This document shows, in pieces, positions 42,080-54,377 of a DNA stretch of 64,000 nucleotides. The notes beneath the pieces were generated by a model that worked only from the letters and a program-made list of their open reading frames with translations, was not told the origin of the DNA and did not search any database. How positions within the stretch are numbered: position 1 is the first letter of the stretch; every line of letters starts with the position of its first letter. The position numbers and the translations under genes are program-made. This DNA is from Euglena gracilis (taxonomy: Eukaryota > Euglenida > Euglenophyceae > Euglenales): contig CP154954.1 of the NCBI GenBank assembly GCA_039621445.1, positions 2,666,001 to 2,730,000 of the forward strand, given 5' to 3'.

Positions 42080-45000
42080 GTAAGTAAAAGCGTGTGATTG
42101 AGGCGCATTGAGCACGTGCTCATCATCATCATTTATTGTGGTTCAAATAAGACAAACAAATACAAATAGTTAGACCCCCAAAAATACCCCAAATGGCATT
42201 TTGGCGAATTTCTGAGGGCTTTTTTTTCCAGCCCGGCGCTGTACACCGGACGAAAATTAACCACATTGGCCACGTCCTCCTCCTTGACTGGCCACCCCCC
42301 CATAAATAAAAGCAACCGCCCTCTGCAAACATCCCCCAACTATAAGCAACCCTTTCGCCGATTTTCGCCAACACCCAAATATGAGCAACCACCAGAATAC
42401 AAGCAACCCCTGACTGGACGACATGAAAGGAATTTTCATCACACCTGACACTCACAATTTTTTTGGGATTTCCTGCCAAAATTGTTGACCACGTTCCCAA
42501 TAATTCTGGCCTTTTGCCAAAATCTTTGAGGCTGGTGGGAATTTTTTTGAGATTCCGTTGCGGAGACTTTCGCACTTACTTTCAGAATTATTGGGACGTT
42601 TTGCAAAAGCTCTCTGAATCTAACAAATCAAGAGATGTGCAATCTCTGAAAAACTGGTGCAACCCCCCCCATTTAAACCGACCCGTCGGTTTAGGACTTT
42701 TGGGTTGGCGGAAATCCCGGAGGGGGTCGGTTTAGACAGGGGGTCGGTTTCAGGGGAGCACACGGCTGGCTGAAACAGGCCTTCTTTTCAAAGTTGGTGT
42801 GGTGTTGTCGGTGACTCTAAGTTTATTGGAATCACCTAAAGGGGGGAGAATTCTTGGACCCGAATTTTTTTTGGATGATTCGTCCGGTTATCCCTGAGTC
42901 GGCCCCCTCCTCTGTTGGGCCCAACTTGACCCAGGACACAGGGCTATTTTTTTTTCCAAATTCTTTTGTTGTTGTATCACCTTCCCAAGAGCAACGGGGA
43001 TAATTTTTTTTTAGAGTGGCTGGTGTGTGCAAATGCGCAAATCAGCCATTTCTTATGGTTGATTTGCAAAGTGGCGCATGTGTACCAAAATTTTAATTTT
43101 CAAATCCTGAAATCGTGGATCGTGGGTCGTGGGAACGTCCCGTAGACGACCCCGTAGGCGACGACCCCGTGGGAACGTCCCGTAGACGACCCCGTAGGCT
43201 CAACTGCCGATGCCAAGAAGTTACTTTACCCCCCATGTCCAACAACCCCTCCATGTCCAATGACCTCCCCCTACTGGTCGGAGGACGCCTTTTTGGAGGG
43301 TTGGCCAAATTTGTCCAGGCACGAAGTGCTGGGCCGAAAATTTCTTGTGTCCAAAATCGTCGAAAAATTGGCCAAAAATTTCATTTTTGCCAGTTTATTT
43401 TTGGGCAAAAACTGTCAGAATTGCCAATTTTTTTGGTGCAGAGCATGGGAAGGAAAAAAATTCTTTTTTGGTTGGTGGATACCTGCCGACTTTTTTTGAC
43501 CCTTTTCAGTTACCAGTTATAGGACACCTTTTTAGTCATAACTCCATGTCCAATGATCACCCCCCCCCCCCCCCCCCCCCCGGTCGGAGGACGGAAGGTA
43601 CCGGCAGTTGTATTTGTACTTAAGGACTTCCAAACTGCAGTGATGCCGCATCCTCTAAACGGCACGTGTGCGAAGAGTTGGAAAAATGGTCGGTTTGCAC
43701 AGATGCGCAAGCAGACCATTTGCCCATTTGCGCACGCCCACCACTTGCACAATTTCACAAGCATTTGTGGAACAGCTATTTGGAAGAGGAATTTGAAACA
43801 CTGGCACTCACCCTTACAAAGTATCTCGTGTTTGTTGTGCCTCCTAAATAGCATGCCTGACCGAAACTTGAGCAAAATTGATTCAACAAATTATCTCACA
43901 TTCACAAAATTTGTTTCGAAAGTTCGATGCGGAGGCATTTGGGTGGCACAACTTGCACTGAAGGATTCTTCATTTGTTGGTGTGTGCAAATGTACAAATC
44001 AACATTTCTTTTCAAAACACCGCAGCATACAGAGTGCACGAAACCCAGCATGGGTGTTTGGCAACTTTCCAATGGCTGCCTCATTACCATGGGATGTTAC
44101 GTTATGTTACTGGAACAATTTGGGGGTAATACTAATCCTGAAACCATGTCCCAAAATTTTGGCGTTGCCCAAAAGGAGGAATACAACGTGCTTTATTCAT
44201 TTTTTTAATTCATTCATTTCTATTCTGAAATACCTCCCCTCTCCTTGTCTAAGTGCCACCCTCGTCTAAGCACCCCTCAGTTTTGAACCATCTTTTAAAA
44301 GGTCATCTTCTCGGGGAGGCTTAACTTGTGCGCGTCCATGAGATAAATTTCTGGAAAAGTTCGAAATTTTAGAAACTTCTGAAGCCTGATTTGGTGAGAT
44401 ATGGTTGATTTTTTTTTTTGCATCCAAATGCCGGTAAATTCAACAGTGGGCCTCCAAAATGAGGTTTATTTTTCCTGTTCGGCGCGAAGCGCCGTATTTT
44501 TTTTTTTGCAGTCAATATTTTCCCCCATGTCTCAGCACAACCCCTGGTTAGTTTACGCACCCCCCCCCCCCGGTTCTTAAGGTTATTAGACAAGGGGGGG
44601 GTACAAGGCCAGTTGGACACCACGTCTTTCCTTGATTGCATGCACCACGACAAACACTATGCCATCATTCTCCAACTCGAGACACTGGCATGCACTTTCC
44701 CCTGGGTTCAACCGTCAATCACTGGCATTTTCAATGTGTTCTTATTTGTCTCAAAAGGCAAAGCACTTCCCGGTTTGAGCACTGCATTGCGTGTATGTTA
44801 TGGAAGTCGCCTTGTACGACGCTTTTTGCTTTGTTTCGCTGCACACCGCTTTCACCTGTGACCTGATGTGAGTGGAGGTAGGATTTGCTACAATGCACAT
44901 ACATTTCATGGCTGAAATGGAAGACCCAAAGACACTGATCACGTGGCAAATTAGGCTCCTGACTTCAAAATTTTGATGATATTTGTGGCAATATCGGCTT

Positions 45001-47661
45001 TTTTGCAAAATGATTGTTCAGGCGAAAGCCATTCAGGGTAGAAAATGAAAGGTGCACAAATTGGAGGAAGTTTTTCCGTCGTCCGAAAAACCCTGATGAT
45101 TTGCAGTTTTTGCAAAACAAGATTTGGGATACTTTGCATTTGTTGCATATCTTGGCAGCAACTTTTTCAACTAATTCTGCCGGATTCCGCACCAGAGTGC
45201 TCCCCCCCCCCCCCCCCCCCCGGGAAACTGTTATCCCCGAGACCCTGTCAGCGTCCACCCTGAAAACTGTCTTGCTGGCAGCCAATATGTGGCTACAGGA
45301 AGTTGGTACGGTCCCCGGCACTGACTGACCTGCAAGTTGAAAGTTTCTGAATGGGGGCATACTCTTACCAGGAAGATGTTTACAGAATCTTTTGTTTCAA
45401 CAGTTTGCATTAGGCAGAGCAGTGTGCCATTTTGCAATCCTTGATGGGAATCCTTGATGGGAACAACATCACATTCATTGAAAAAAAAGAAAAGTTTATG
45501 ATACAAAAAATTTCTCGTCCAAAAATACGTAAGAACGTAAACAACGGAAGCAGGTTTGCATTTCATTGGTTGTTGAAGGGGGCTGGGTCGACAATGAACA
45601 ATGTGCATAGTGAGAATTTTCAGGCATTCAGGGAACTTCTCAAGCAGAGGACATTACCCCCCGGGGTTCTAATGCCCCCTCCCCCCGGGGGAACCAATTT
45701 TCCCCCTTGTTCAAAGCTTCGTGTTATTTAAGTTATCACATATGGTTTTTGCAGTTTTCGAAACAAATTGCACAAAAACGAGTTTGGGGGTTCCCAGAGA
45801 CCCCTGGGGGCGAGTCTGGCCAGCTGCATGTTGGAAAAAGTTTCTGGCTGGCTGTACTCAAGTGCTGAGTAAGGAAGAAGGAGGCCTCCTCCTCCCCTCC
45901 TCCAGACCCCTCCTCCCCTGTGCAAAAAAAAATCAGTGAAATGCTGGAGAAAATGTCAGGTCAAAAGGCAGGACCTTCGGTATTGAAGTAGGTGGCGGGG
46001 GGGGGGTTCCCCCATGTCGTTCGTCATGGTGATGGGGGAGAATCCTGAATGCCCCCTGGATGCTGGGAGGGGTGCTCTTCTTGGCAGGTTCCAAAAAGGA
46101 GAAAAAACCTTCCTGCACTGCGCACCGGGAATTGGAAAAAAATGTTTTCATTTCACTCTTGAACAAAATGCGTTTTCCTTTTTTTTGATATTTGGGTATG
46201 TTCCACAAAAACAAATATTCGTCATTTGAACTTTATTTTAATCATAATTTTAATGATACAGGAGGGGAGAATCGCAAATGTGTTTTTTTTGCGGTTTTTA
46301 ACTTTGGCAAAGTTTGCATGTTTTGCGTCTTTTTTTCTGTGTGTTTTTCTTCTGTTTATTTTTTGATTTCCGGTGTAATTTTTTTGGACTTAGAAAAACT
46401 TCATTTTTTTTGCCGAAAGTTGCGCATTTTGAATCAGCATTTTCCCAAAACTTAACCAATAATATACATCAAAACTTAATCAAAATTTTGAAATTTGCTC
46501 AAAGTTTTTTTGCTCAATTTGCATTTTTTTTTGCACAATTTGCATTTTTTTGCTGATATTTGTTGTGTTAATTTTAATATATTTTTTTTTGTTAAAAATG
46601 CGAAACATTGTCTCAAATATGGCTCATGTTGCACAATTTTTAATGTTGCAGAATGAATTTTTTCCCCAAAAGGGGGTGATAATTCTTCCTCTCGACCAGA
46701 AAATGTACATCCCGGGGGGAGCTTCTGCAGGAATTTACATGCTACTTGCATTTTTGGCGTTTATTTTGTGTTTATTTTGTGTTTTTTTTTTTTTTTTTTT
46801 TCCGAGGGTCCATGTTTTGTTCTCCTTCCTGTTTTATAATGATATTATTGTTGTTATTTTTGAAGTTTCCTTGAGGAATTACCTTGGTGCATTTATTGTT
46901 TTTTTTTTTTTTTTCATTTCCAATTACATGACCAGCACCTGTGGTGGTGCTGGGAGGACGGGTCGAGTCATAGGTCTCGTTTCCAGACCTTCTTCCCCAG
47001 CCTGCTGCCTGGGAATTATCCTTTGAAAACGTAGCGGAAAAAAAGACAATGAAGGAAACTGTCTCTGAAAGTTGGTGGTAAGGGTGCTCTTTCTCTCCCC
47101 AAATGGGGTATATTTGTGCCAAACCAGGGACTTTCTCGGCGTGGCAACACCGGACTCATGCGGCGCTTACCGCCTCCCCCTGGGGTCCATGCGATCGTCG
47201 CCCACAATCCATTCGTCCAGGGGTCTATCCTCCTGCCGCGTCGCGCGTGACTGCTGCTGTCAGTGGCAGGCCTTCACGTCAGGTGCTGCCCCTTTCTGAC
47301 TCTCCTTCATTACCGCAAGGCGCGTTATATATTCTAGGGGTCTTCTGACAGGATTGGCTTGGTTTGAACGCAACCTGCATTTTCACCTGCACATGTTCAC
47401 GGATGCTCACAAAAGTCGTTGGTTGGTTGATGGGATGAATGGATGGATGGATGTTTCGGATGGGCGCTGAAATTTTTTGATTGTGTAGCGTTGCACTCAT
47501 GATTTTACCAACACATTATTTGTGGTACTGCACTCATTGTCATGTTGCAAAGTCCACCCCTGCACCCCTGGGTCTCCCAGAAAATTTTCACCCCACGTGT
47601 GCACTCATTGATTTGCTTGGTGACAGCTTCTAGAGGGGGGGGGGTAGGTGTGCTCTGTACT
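42080..47661. other. Gene-poor stretch with small tandem repeats
   Basis: Holds AAGCAACC units (42308-42412), a 39-bp-spaced duplicate GTGGGAACGTCCCGTAGACG (43127 and 43166), CTCCATGTCCAATGA direct repeats (43238 and 43544) around a 22-C run (43560-43581), and TGTGTGCAAATG repeats (43025 and 43980). Open frames such as 43553-44269 have random-looking composition. No gene could be supported. Confidence 0.45.
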
Positions 47662-47958
47662 CTAAGCCCTCCCCCAAGTTTCAACGCAGACCATTTGTGT
47701 TTGGATTTTATAGCGAAACATATATGCTCCGTTTGTGAAAGGGAGCACATAGAAGACGGTCCGCGAAACAGGGATGCACGGTGGTGTTTGTGGGTGTTCT
47801 TTCTTGAAAATCATACCACATAAAACATCTATTTTAACAATCCTACCACTCGCCACCATTCGAGTAACGTTTGCGGACCCGTTTCTGCACAGATTTTCCA
47901 GGTCAAGGCTCACTTCAGTCTTTAAAACCATTTCACCCTTTTGCTTGATCATATTACT
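47662..47958 (-). CDS. Unknown protein, terminal exon on the minus strand
   Basis: The minus frame reads MIKQKGEMVLKTEVSLDLEN, ANVTRMVASGRIVKIDVLCG and FYVLPFTNGAYMFRYKIQTQ, ending at a stop. Composition is clearly protein-like, and GCGGTCAG just upstream gives an acceptor. Further upstream the open frame runs into a foldback element and is meaningless there. No family was recognised. Its orientation is opposite to the NRPS exons, so it is a separate gene or lies within an NRPS intron. Confidence 0.5.
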   Translation of the reverse strand, partial: SNMIKQKGEMVLKTEVSLDLENLCRNGSANVTRMVASGRIVKIDVLCGMIFKKEHPQTPPCIPVSRTVFYVLPFTNGAYMFRYKIQTQMVCVETWGRA

Positions 47959-47983
47959 GACCGCGATGGGGCAGACCCCACCC

Positions 47984-48129
47984 AGGGGGTTTTCTTTGGA
48001 CCCAGAACCGGACCAAAAGTGGCCCCCAAAGTGGGTCCGGTCCCCCTGGGGGCCCCCCGAGGTCCCCCAGGGCACCCCTGAGGCGGGTGGGTGCCTCCTC
48101 CCCCCTCCCCCAGTGCTTAAGAACCTCTG
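47984..48129. mobile_element. Possible short hAT-like element
   Basis: Left end CAGGGGGTTTTCTTTGG, right end inverse of CAGAGGTTCTTAAGCAC. Flanks ACCCCACC and ACTCCAGC match at 6 of 8 positions. Confidence 0.4.
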
Positions 48130-48142
48130 ACTCCAGCATGGC

Positions 48143-48539
48143 CAGGGGTTTCCTTGAGCCGGAGGGGACCCTACCCCCTGGGGGGGTCCAGCCAGCCAGC
48201 ACCTTTTTTTTCTAACGAGCACCTCCAAGCTGGGCGTCCCCTCCGGACCCATAACGTTTGGGCTGGACCAAGTTTTTGGAAACAGCGGCAAAAAATGGGC
48301 AAAAATGGCCTTTTTGGGTGGTTTTTGGGATTTTTTCCACCTAAATTTGGCTGAAAAATTCCAACCCTCCTGGATTTGGACTTTTTTGGGGGCATTTTGG
48401 CAGCTGTCGGGTCCAGCTGCCATTCGGGCTCGAACCTCCCTGGAACACCCACCCCCCATGGGTGGGGGTCCAGCCAGGACCTTTTTTCCAGCCGGCCTGC
48501 GGGACCCCCCCCCTCCCAGGGTCCTTAAGAACACCCCTG
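48143..48539. mobile_element. hAT-like element with CAGGGGTKTYCTT ends
   Basis: Ends CAGGGGTTTCCTTGAG and the inverse of CAGGGGTGTTCTTAAGG. Perfect 8-bp TSD AGCATGGC (48135-48142 and 48540-48547). The arms carry GTCCAGCCAGCACCTTTTTT-type blocks also seen at 53070-53100. Confidence 0.9.
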
Positions 48540-48559
48540 AGCATGGCAGCTGACACTAT

Positions 48560-48703
48560 AGGGCACAGATGTATGGTGGATGCTCCGTCTCAAAGCCTGG
48601 ACTGGAGGAGAGTTGGCCAGCAATGCCATTGCTCTTGATCTCCCTCTCCCCGTGCACTGCATCCACAAGGGCGCCATGACACTTTGCTCCGACGCTATTC
48701 CCT
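48560..48703 (+). CDS. Possible coding island
   Basis: The plus frame reads MLRLKAWTGGELASNAIALD, then PLPVHCIHKGAMTLCSDAI, with moderate protein-like composition. It directly abuts the duplicated CTTTGTCTAATTTTTGCAG block and the microsatellites. No family recognised. Confidence 0.25.
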
Positions 48704-49405
<702 letters not shown>

Positions 49406-49569
49406 ACAAGTCGGCGCTGGCTTCGCTACGCGCGTGAGCTTCGCTCACCCCCCCCTCCCCCAAAAGCGTGGTGAGCCACATCCTCACATCGGGGTAGCAA
49501 TTTTCCCATCAGTCTCCTTTGAAGGCCGAATGCAAATGCCTTTCGAATTATGGATTTGCTTATGGCCTG

Positions 49570-50392
49570 CCCGGTGGCCTGACCCGGCCCGGCCCAGCCT
49601 GCGGGCCAGCGGCCTGGCCCGGCACAGCCGGCGGCCTGGCAACCTGACCCGGCCTGGCCCAGCCGGTGGCCCGGCACGGCCCGGCGGCACGGCCCGGCCC
49701 GGCCCGGCACGGCCGGCGGTCCGGCCCGGCCTGCTCGGCGGCCCGCCCCAGCCCGGTGGCCCGGCCCGGCCCGGCCCGGCACGGCCGGCGGTCCGGCGGC
49801 CTGACCCGGTCCCGCCCGGCCGGCGGCCCAGCGGCCCGGCCCGGCCCCGCCCGGCGTCACAGCCCGGCCCGGCCCGGCGTCACAGCCCGGCGGCCTGGCT
49901 CGGCGCGGCCCGGCCCGGCACGGCCGGCGGCATGGCCCGGCCCGGCCGGCGGCCCAGCGGCACAGCTGGCGGCCCGGCGGCACGGGACGGCCCAGCCCGG
50001 CCCGGCATGGCCGCGGCCCGGCCCGGCCCAGCCGGTGGCCCTGCGGCCCGGCCCAGCCCGGCCCGGCGGCACGGCCCAGCCTGGCCCGGCCGGCCGCCTG
50101 ACCCGGCCTGGCCCGGCCGGCGGCCCGGCACGGCCGGCGGGACCGGCGGCACGGCCCGGCCGGCGGCCCGATGGCCTGACCCGGCCTGGCCCTGCATGGC
50201 CGGCGGGACCGGTGGCATGGCCCGGCCCGGCCGGCGGCCTAGCGGCACGGCTGGCGGCCCGACGGCACGGCCCGGCCTGGCCCGGCCCGGCATGGCCGGC
50301 GGCCCGGCGGCACGGCCGGCGGCACGGCCCGGCCGGGCCCGGCCAGCTGCCCGGAGGCCCAGCCAGGCAGGCCGGCGGGCCGGGCCAAAACT
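49570..50392. repeat. CCGGC-rich low-complexity block
   Basis: About 820 bp made almost wholly of CCCGGC, GGCGGC, GGCACGG and CCAGCC units with only scattered T and A. All frames stay open, giving RPGPARPA-type strings on both strands. No gene is inferred. Confidence 0.9.
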
Positions 50393-50404
50393 AAGGCTAA
50401 AAAA

Positions 50405-50880
50405 TTTCATGTGGGTACCCATTTTGCGAAGCTCGGTACGGGGTCTCGTACGGGCCCCAAAACGGTCCGGAGGGGCCGGGGGTATGTGGGGTGTATACGA
50501 GCCACTTGGGGGTCCCCTGTGGTTGGTTTGGGTCCCTGGGTGGGTCCGTGCAGTTCCCCATCCGTTTTGGGTAATTTTCAAAAAATCAATTTTTTGACCC
50601 CAAAATGGCCAAAATTGCCTGTCTCCCCCCCCTGGGGCCCCCTTTTTTGGACCTTCGACGGCCCGTATCTGGGCCAAGCTGGACCCCCGGGTCTCCACCA
50701 GTGGTTGGGGGGTCCCAGGGGCTTCAATTTTGCATGGGGGGGGGTGTTTCCTTCAATTCCCCACGGGTTTCGAGATATTTTGGAAAGATCGATTTGTTGA
50801 CCCCAAAATGGCCCCCGAGACGAAAATTTTTCCGTCGGAAGGGACCCCGGGGGTACCACCAGTTCACCATACCTAGGTGT
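50405..50880. repeat. Diverged tandem duplication of about 220 bp
   Basis: TTTTTTGACCCCAAAATGGCC at 50590 and TTGTTGACCCCAAAATGGCC at 50790 end two related blocks, each with a TGTGGTTGG/AGTGGTTGG, GGGTCCC and TTCCCCA(T/C)(C/G) order. Confidence 0.6.
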
Positions 50881-51336
50881 CTCGTCGAGTTCTGGGACCT
50901 ATACCATCATTTGTCCTCCTATCCTAATATAATACACTTTTGTTGTTTTCGGGACCTGACAACGCACACAGAAAAAGTTATTCAAAAAGCAAAAAAAATT
51001 CGTTGTTTTTGCTTTTCATATGTATGTACTTATGTAAGTGATGTGTGTGTGTGTGTGTGTATATCTGTACACACACACAGGCATATGCATATATTCTACA
51101 CCCCCACCACCAACTCTCTTTGGGGTTGGAGCCCGAGAGCAGTTGGTTCCCTGACGATCAGTCCAGTCAGATTTTCTGGTTGACCATTTAAAAAACATCA
51201 AGGGTTTGTTGCTGACATTTGTCGGGTTTGTCTGACAGTGGGGTTTGACTCTTTGGTCAAGGGTAAAAAGAATTAAAGATGTGCACGTGTGTGTACTTGA
51301 ATCAAAAGTTTTTTTTTCGATTTTTTTTTGTGTCAT

Positions 51337-51530
51337 GCATGCCGAGCTGCCCGAGTGCTGCCGAGTGCTGAGACGATGGGCGTCGGCATGGCGTCCCAGA
51401 TGGTGCAGCTGTGATGTGCACTCGGCTGGTGTTTTAAAGCTCCCTCAGATGGGGGCTCGTCGGCCGCTCATGGCCCGACTCTTTCATGTATCTCCCCGGA
51501 CTTGTGCTGCAATTTTCAGTGGCGTGCTGT
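51337..51530 (+). CDS. Possible coding exon with strong donor
   Basis: The plus frame reads AELPECCRVLRRWASAWRP, then GVLKLPQMGARRPLMARLF to FSGVL and meets the donor GTGAGT at 51531. Family unknown. The minus strand is also open across 51434-51724. Confidence 0.35.
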
Positions 51531-52109
51531 GAGTACCCCACTTTTTCCCCCACTTGGACGCCACTCCCTTGTCCGTGGAGTTGGAGTTGGAGTTGGTTTC
51601 CAGCGTTCCAGGACACCGCAGAAGTGACATAACACGGCCCCTGGAAACGTGTCACGAGAGGGAATTGGCAGGCTGGGAGGAAAACGCAGGGGTCACCGGT
51701 GAAGGCTCTTCGCTCCGTCAGCACCCTTCCGGATCAGCTGTTCTTTTGCGTTGGGTGGTGTTGCGTTTTTCCTCCAAAAAATCAGCGATCTCCCTCTCCC
51801 CACGGTTTTCCTGCATTCAAAAAAAAGATTATTTTTTTTTCATTCTCTGCTTTTGCGTCTTAAGTTTCCGTTTGCCCAATGTTGCGCTTCCCCCACTGCT
51901 CTGGTGCTCCATTCAATAACAAGTTCTCAGGCAACTCTGGTGCTGCGGTATTGCTCCGCTGCTGCTTTCGCCAAACTTTGACCCGTCACCCCAGAGACTG
52001 GATCGAACCGGCGTCCCAGCAACCCTACAAGTGGGAGGGGAGGTCTTTACTCCCATCATTCGTTGGGTGCCGCTTTTGACCTTGCACAGTGCTCTGAAAG
52101 ATGGGAGAG

Positions 52110-52300
52110 AGATATATACGTATATATATATATACCTGTATATGTATATCTATTTATATACATATGTGTGTGTATATATATGTGTTCACACATATACATG
52201 CATATATACATATGCGTACATATATATACATGTACATATATGTATATATACAAACACACATATATATGTATATATGTATACATATGTCTGTATATACAGG
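52110..52300. repeat. TA/TG-rich microsatellite
   Basis: Alternating TATA, TACATA and TGTGTA units across about 190 bp. The YIYI-type frames are artefacts. Confidence 0.9.
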
Positions 52301-52432
52301 TGTGGAAGATGGAAAATGGGGCGACCACCAACCAGGCCGTCCCGTAGCAGCCGACAGCCCAACCCATGGCCGGGGGTTGGGCAAAGTTGTCCGCCAGGCG
52401 GGGCTGCCGGTGTGTGCGTCCTGCCCCGCAGG

Positions 52433-52700
52433 CCATGCCCCCCCGGGGCCGATGAGCGGCGGCGGGCCATGCCCCGGGGCCGCCTTGCCGCCTCGCCGCA
52501 GTGGGCGTCGCTCTGCGCCGCCCGGCAGGGGCTGGGATGGCAACGGGCGGGCAGGCATCTGTTCACACGCCGCCGGCACTTTCGTGGCGGTGATGTCAGA
52601 TGTCAGATGTCAGATGTCAAATCGGAAATGGATTCCTGCAAAGGTTGCCGGGAAAGCGTTGAAGAGTTGGTATGCGAATTCGTGCTGCCGAAGGGCCAAT
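52433..52700 (+). CDS. Possible coding exon, arginine-rich
   Basis: Follows the acceptor TCCTGCCCCGCAG. The frame reads PPGADERRRAMPRGRLAASP, then WASLCAARQGLGWQRAGRHL, and further on CKGCRESVEELVCEFVLPKG. A GATGTCA tandem (52588-52619) lies inside. The minus strand is open as well. No family recognised. Confidence 0.35.
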
Positions 52701-52984
52701 CCGCATCTTTTTTTTTTTTGCAAACAGCCACACACACACACACACAAACACACATCAAAATTGCCAAACGTGTATACCCATGTATGAACCTGCAGTGGCT
52801 GAAACAGTCCACATACCACAGCACCAACTACAAATGAATGAATCCATATGAATGAATGCATATTAATCCAAAATCAGAAACAGATGTGTTTTATTTTTAA
52901 AGAAGCTGTTCAAACACTTACCGATATGTTTCATTAGGATTGAATTTTTTGGCTGATTCGTCTAAAAAAATCCAACGCAGCTGG

Positions 52985-53138
52985 ATATAGCTGTTTTTGG
53001 GTGGCAACTGGGACCAGCCCAGCAGCCAGGACCCCCCCCTGGACCCCACCTATTCTGGGGGGGGGGAGGAGTTCTAGCCAGCACCTTTTTCCAGCCAGCC
53101 CTCGGGACTCCCGCAAGGAATTCCCTGGCTGAATCTTT
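52985..53138. repeat. Fragment of the CCAGCCAGCACCTTTTT repeat
   Basis: Carries TAGCCAGCACCTTTTTCCAG and ends GGAATTCCCTG, like the right end of the CAGGGAATTTCTT element at 29218-29974. The left end is not recognisable. Confidence 0.5.
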
Positions 53139-53389
53139 ATTTCCAGTTTTCCCAAGAACTCGCAATCACGAGATTAGCTCGGTTATTTTATGCAAATATC
53201 AATGTTCTTGCATCATATTCTGTGTGCAATATTTCACATTATTTTTGGTTTACCCATTTGTCCATTTTTTCCATTTGTGTGTCGTCTTGAGTGCCATTAA
53301 ACTAAGTATGACACCAGCATTTATCGTTCCTGTTGACCCACCATGGTCAACACCGTCCCCATGTCACTTCAGACAAGTTTTTTTTTGCA

Positions 53390-53575
53390 CATGGTATGCC
53401 TTTCATAAAGGAGAGAAGCTGCACCCCAGAGCTTCTCCGCCCCTCTGCCAAGCTGCCCTCTTCGGCGAAGAAGGACACGGGGCCAACCCGCGGGTGGCCT
53501 TCCTCGCGACGTACGCCCAGTTCACCGCCGCGCACCGGCTCCGAGACCCCCCGGCCAGATTGCCGCTCGCTTCCA
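53390..53575 (+). CDS. Possible coding exon
   Basis: The plus frame reads TWYAFHKGEKLHPRASPPLC, then ANPRVAFLATYAQFTAAHRL to RDPPARLPLAS, followed by a possible donor GTTAAC. RVAFLATYAQFTAAHRL faintly resembles the LLAAYxxLLxRL helix of condensation domains, but the match is weak. Confidence 0.4.
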
Positions 53576-53831
53576 GTTAACTCCAGCGGTCTCATTGGAC
53601 GGCCGCTTTCCGCCATCCAACTTTCATTTTAAGCAAAAAAAGGCGTTTTCTTAATTTTGGTTGGCCCACGTTGACTTTCCACACGGGTCACTCCAGCCCC
53701 GCCTAATCACCCCGGAGGGGGGGGGTGCAGTGTCTTTTTCCTGGAGGTGCCGGCATTATTCTTTGGGGGGGTCTTTCTTTTGACCGGGGGGACCCCAAAA
53801 CACCCCATGGGCCCATCAGGGTGGGCGGCCG

Positions 53832-53912
53832 CCTGCCGGGCCGCCGTACGGGCCCCGGCTCAACGCTGTGGTGGACATCGTGGCGGAGGCCCTCCTCCTG
53901 ACAGCTGGGAGC
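53832..53912 (+). CDS. Possible coding exon before the 11-bp minisatellite
   Basis: The frame reads YGPRLNAVVDIVAEALLLTA, then GSRTF and a possible donor at TTC/GTGCTG. GC-rich and protein-like. Family unknown. Confidence 0.35.
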
Positions 53913-53951
53913 CGCACCTTCGTGCTGGCCAAGCACCTATGAACTGATTGT

Positions 53952-54127
53952 GGTGTGACTGGGGCGTGACTGGGGCGTGACTGGGGCGTGACTGGGGCGT
54001 GACTGGGCGTGACTGGGGCGTGACTGGGCGTGACTGGGGCGTGACTGGGGCGTGACTGGGGCGTGACTGGGCGTGACTGGGGCGTGACTGGGGCGTGACT
54101 GGGGCGTGACTGGGGCGTGACTGGGTG
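53952..54127. repeat. 11-bp minisatellite
   Basis: About 16 copies of GTGACTGGGGC with a few 10-bp variants lacking one G. The unit is not a multiple of three, which argues for an intronic position. The minus strand stays open across it (SRPSHAPVTPQ repeats). Confidence 0.95.
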
Positions 54128-54148
54128 TGGGATCCTGGATGACCATAG

Positions 54149-54377
54149 GCGCTTCGCGCTGGCCAAGCGGGCTCGGCGGTACTGCCGAGCCCTCGCGGTG
54201 CTGCGGAAGCACGTGTCCGACGCCCTCCTCCCGCTGCGCCGTCGGCCGTGTGAATGGAGGTTTTGTGAATGGCAGGGCATGGATCCATATGCCACAGAAC
54301 CAGAAGAAGTGAAGTACTCAGCGCCATTTGCGCAGTGGCTTACGGCTAATTTGGTGTCAAGTGCCACAAATCGTGGG
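54149..54377 (+). CDS. Likely coding exon, unknown; possibly condensation-like
   Basis: Acceptor GATGACCATAG and donor GGGG/GTGAGA frame a 229-nt exon. It reads RFALAKRARRYCRALAVLRK, HVSDALLPLRRRPC and DPYATEPEEVKYSAPFAQWL, then TANLVSSATNRG. YSAPFAQWLTANL could correspond to the Y-x-DFAxWxxxxL block that follows HHxxxDG in condensation domains, but nothing else in the exon confirms it. The minus-strand ORF across the same region reads through the minisatellite and lacks splice support. Confidence 0.5.

Noticed and set aside
43553-44269. 238-codon plus-strand frame
   Set aside because: Random-like composition, starts in a 22-C run, and no motif in any frame.
48001-48534. N-terminal part of a 290-codon minus-strand frame
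   Set aside because: It lies inside an hAT-like element with an 8-bp TSD; only 47662-47958 is kept.
51988-52010. B-box-like GGTTCGATCC on the minus strand
   Set aside because: The T stem does not pair and no A box lies at the right distance.
53952-54127. Possible CRISPR array
   Set aside because: Units are contiguous 11-mers without unique spacers; it is a minisatellite. No CRISPR-like array occurs anywhere in the window.
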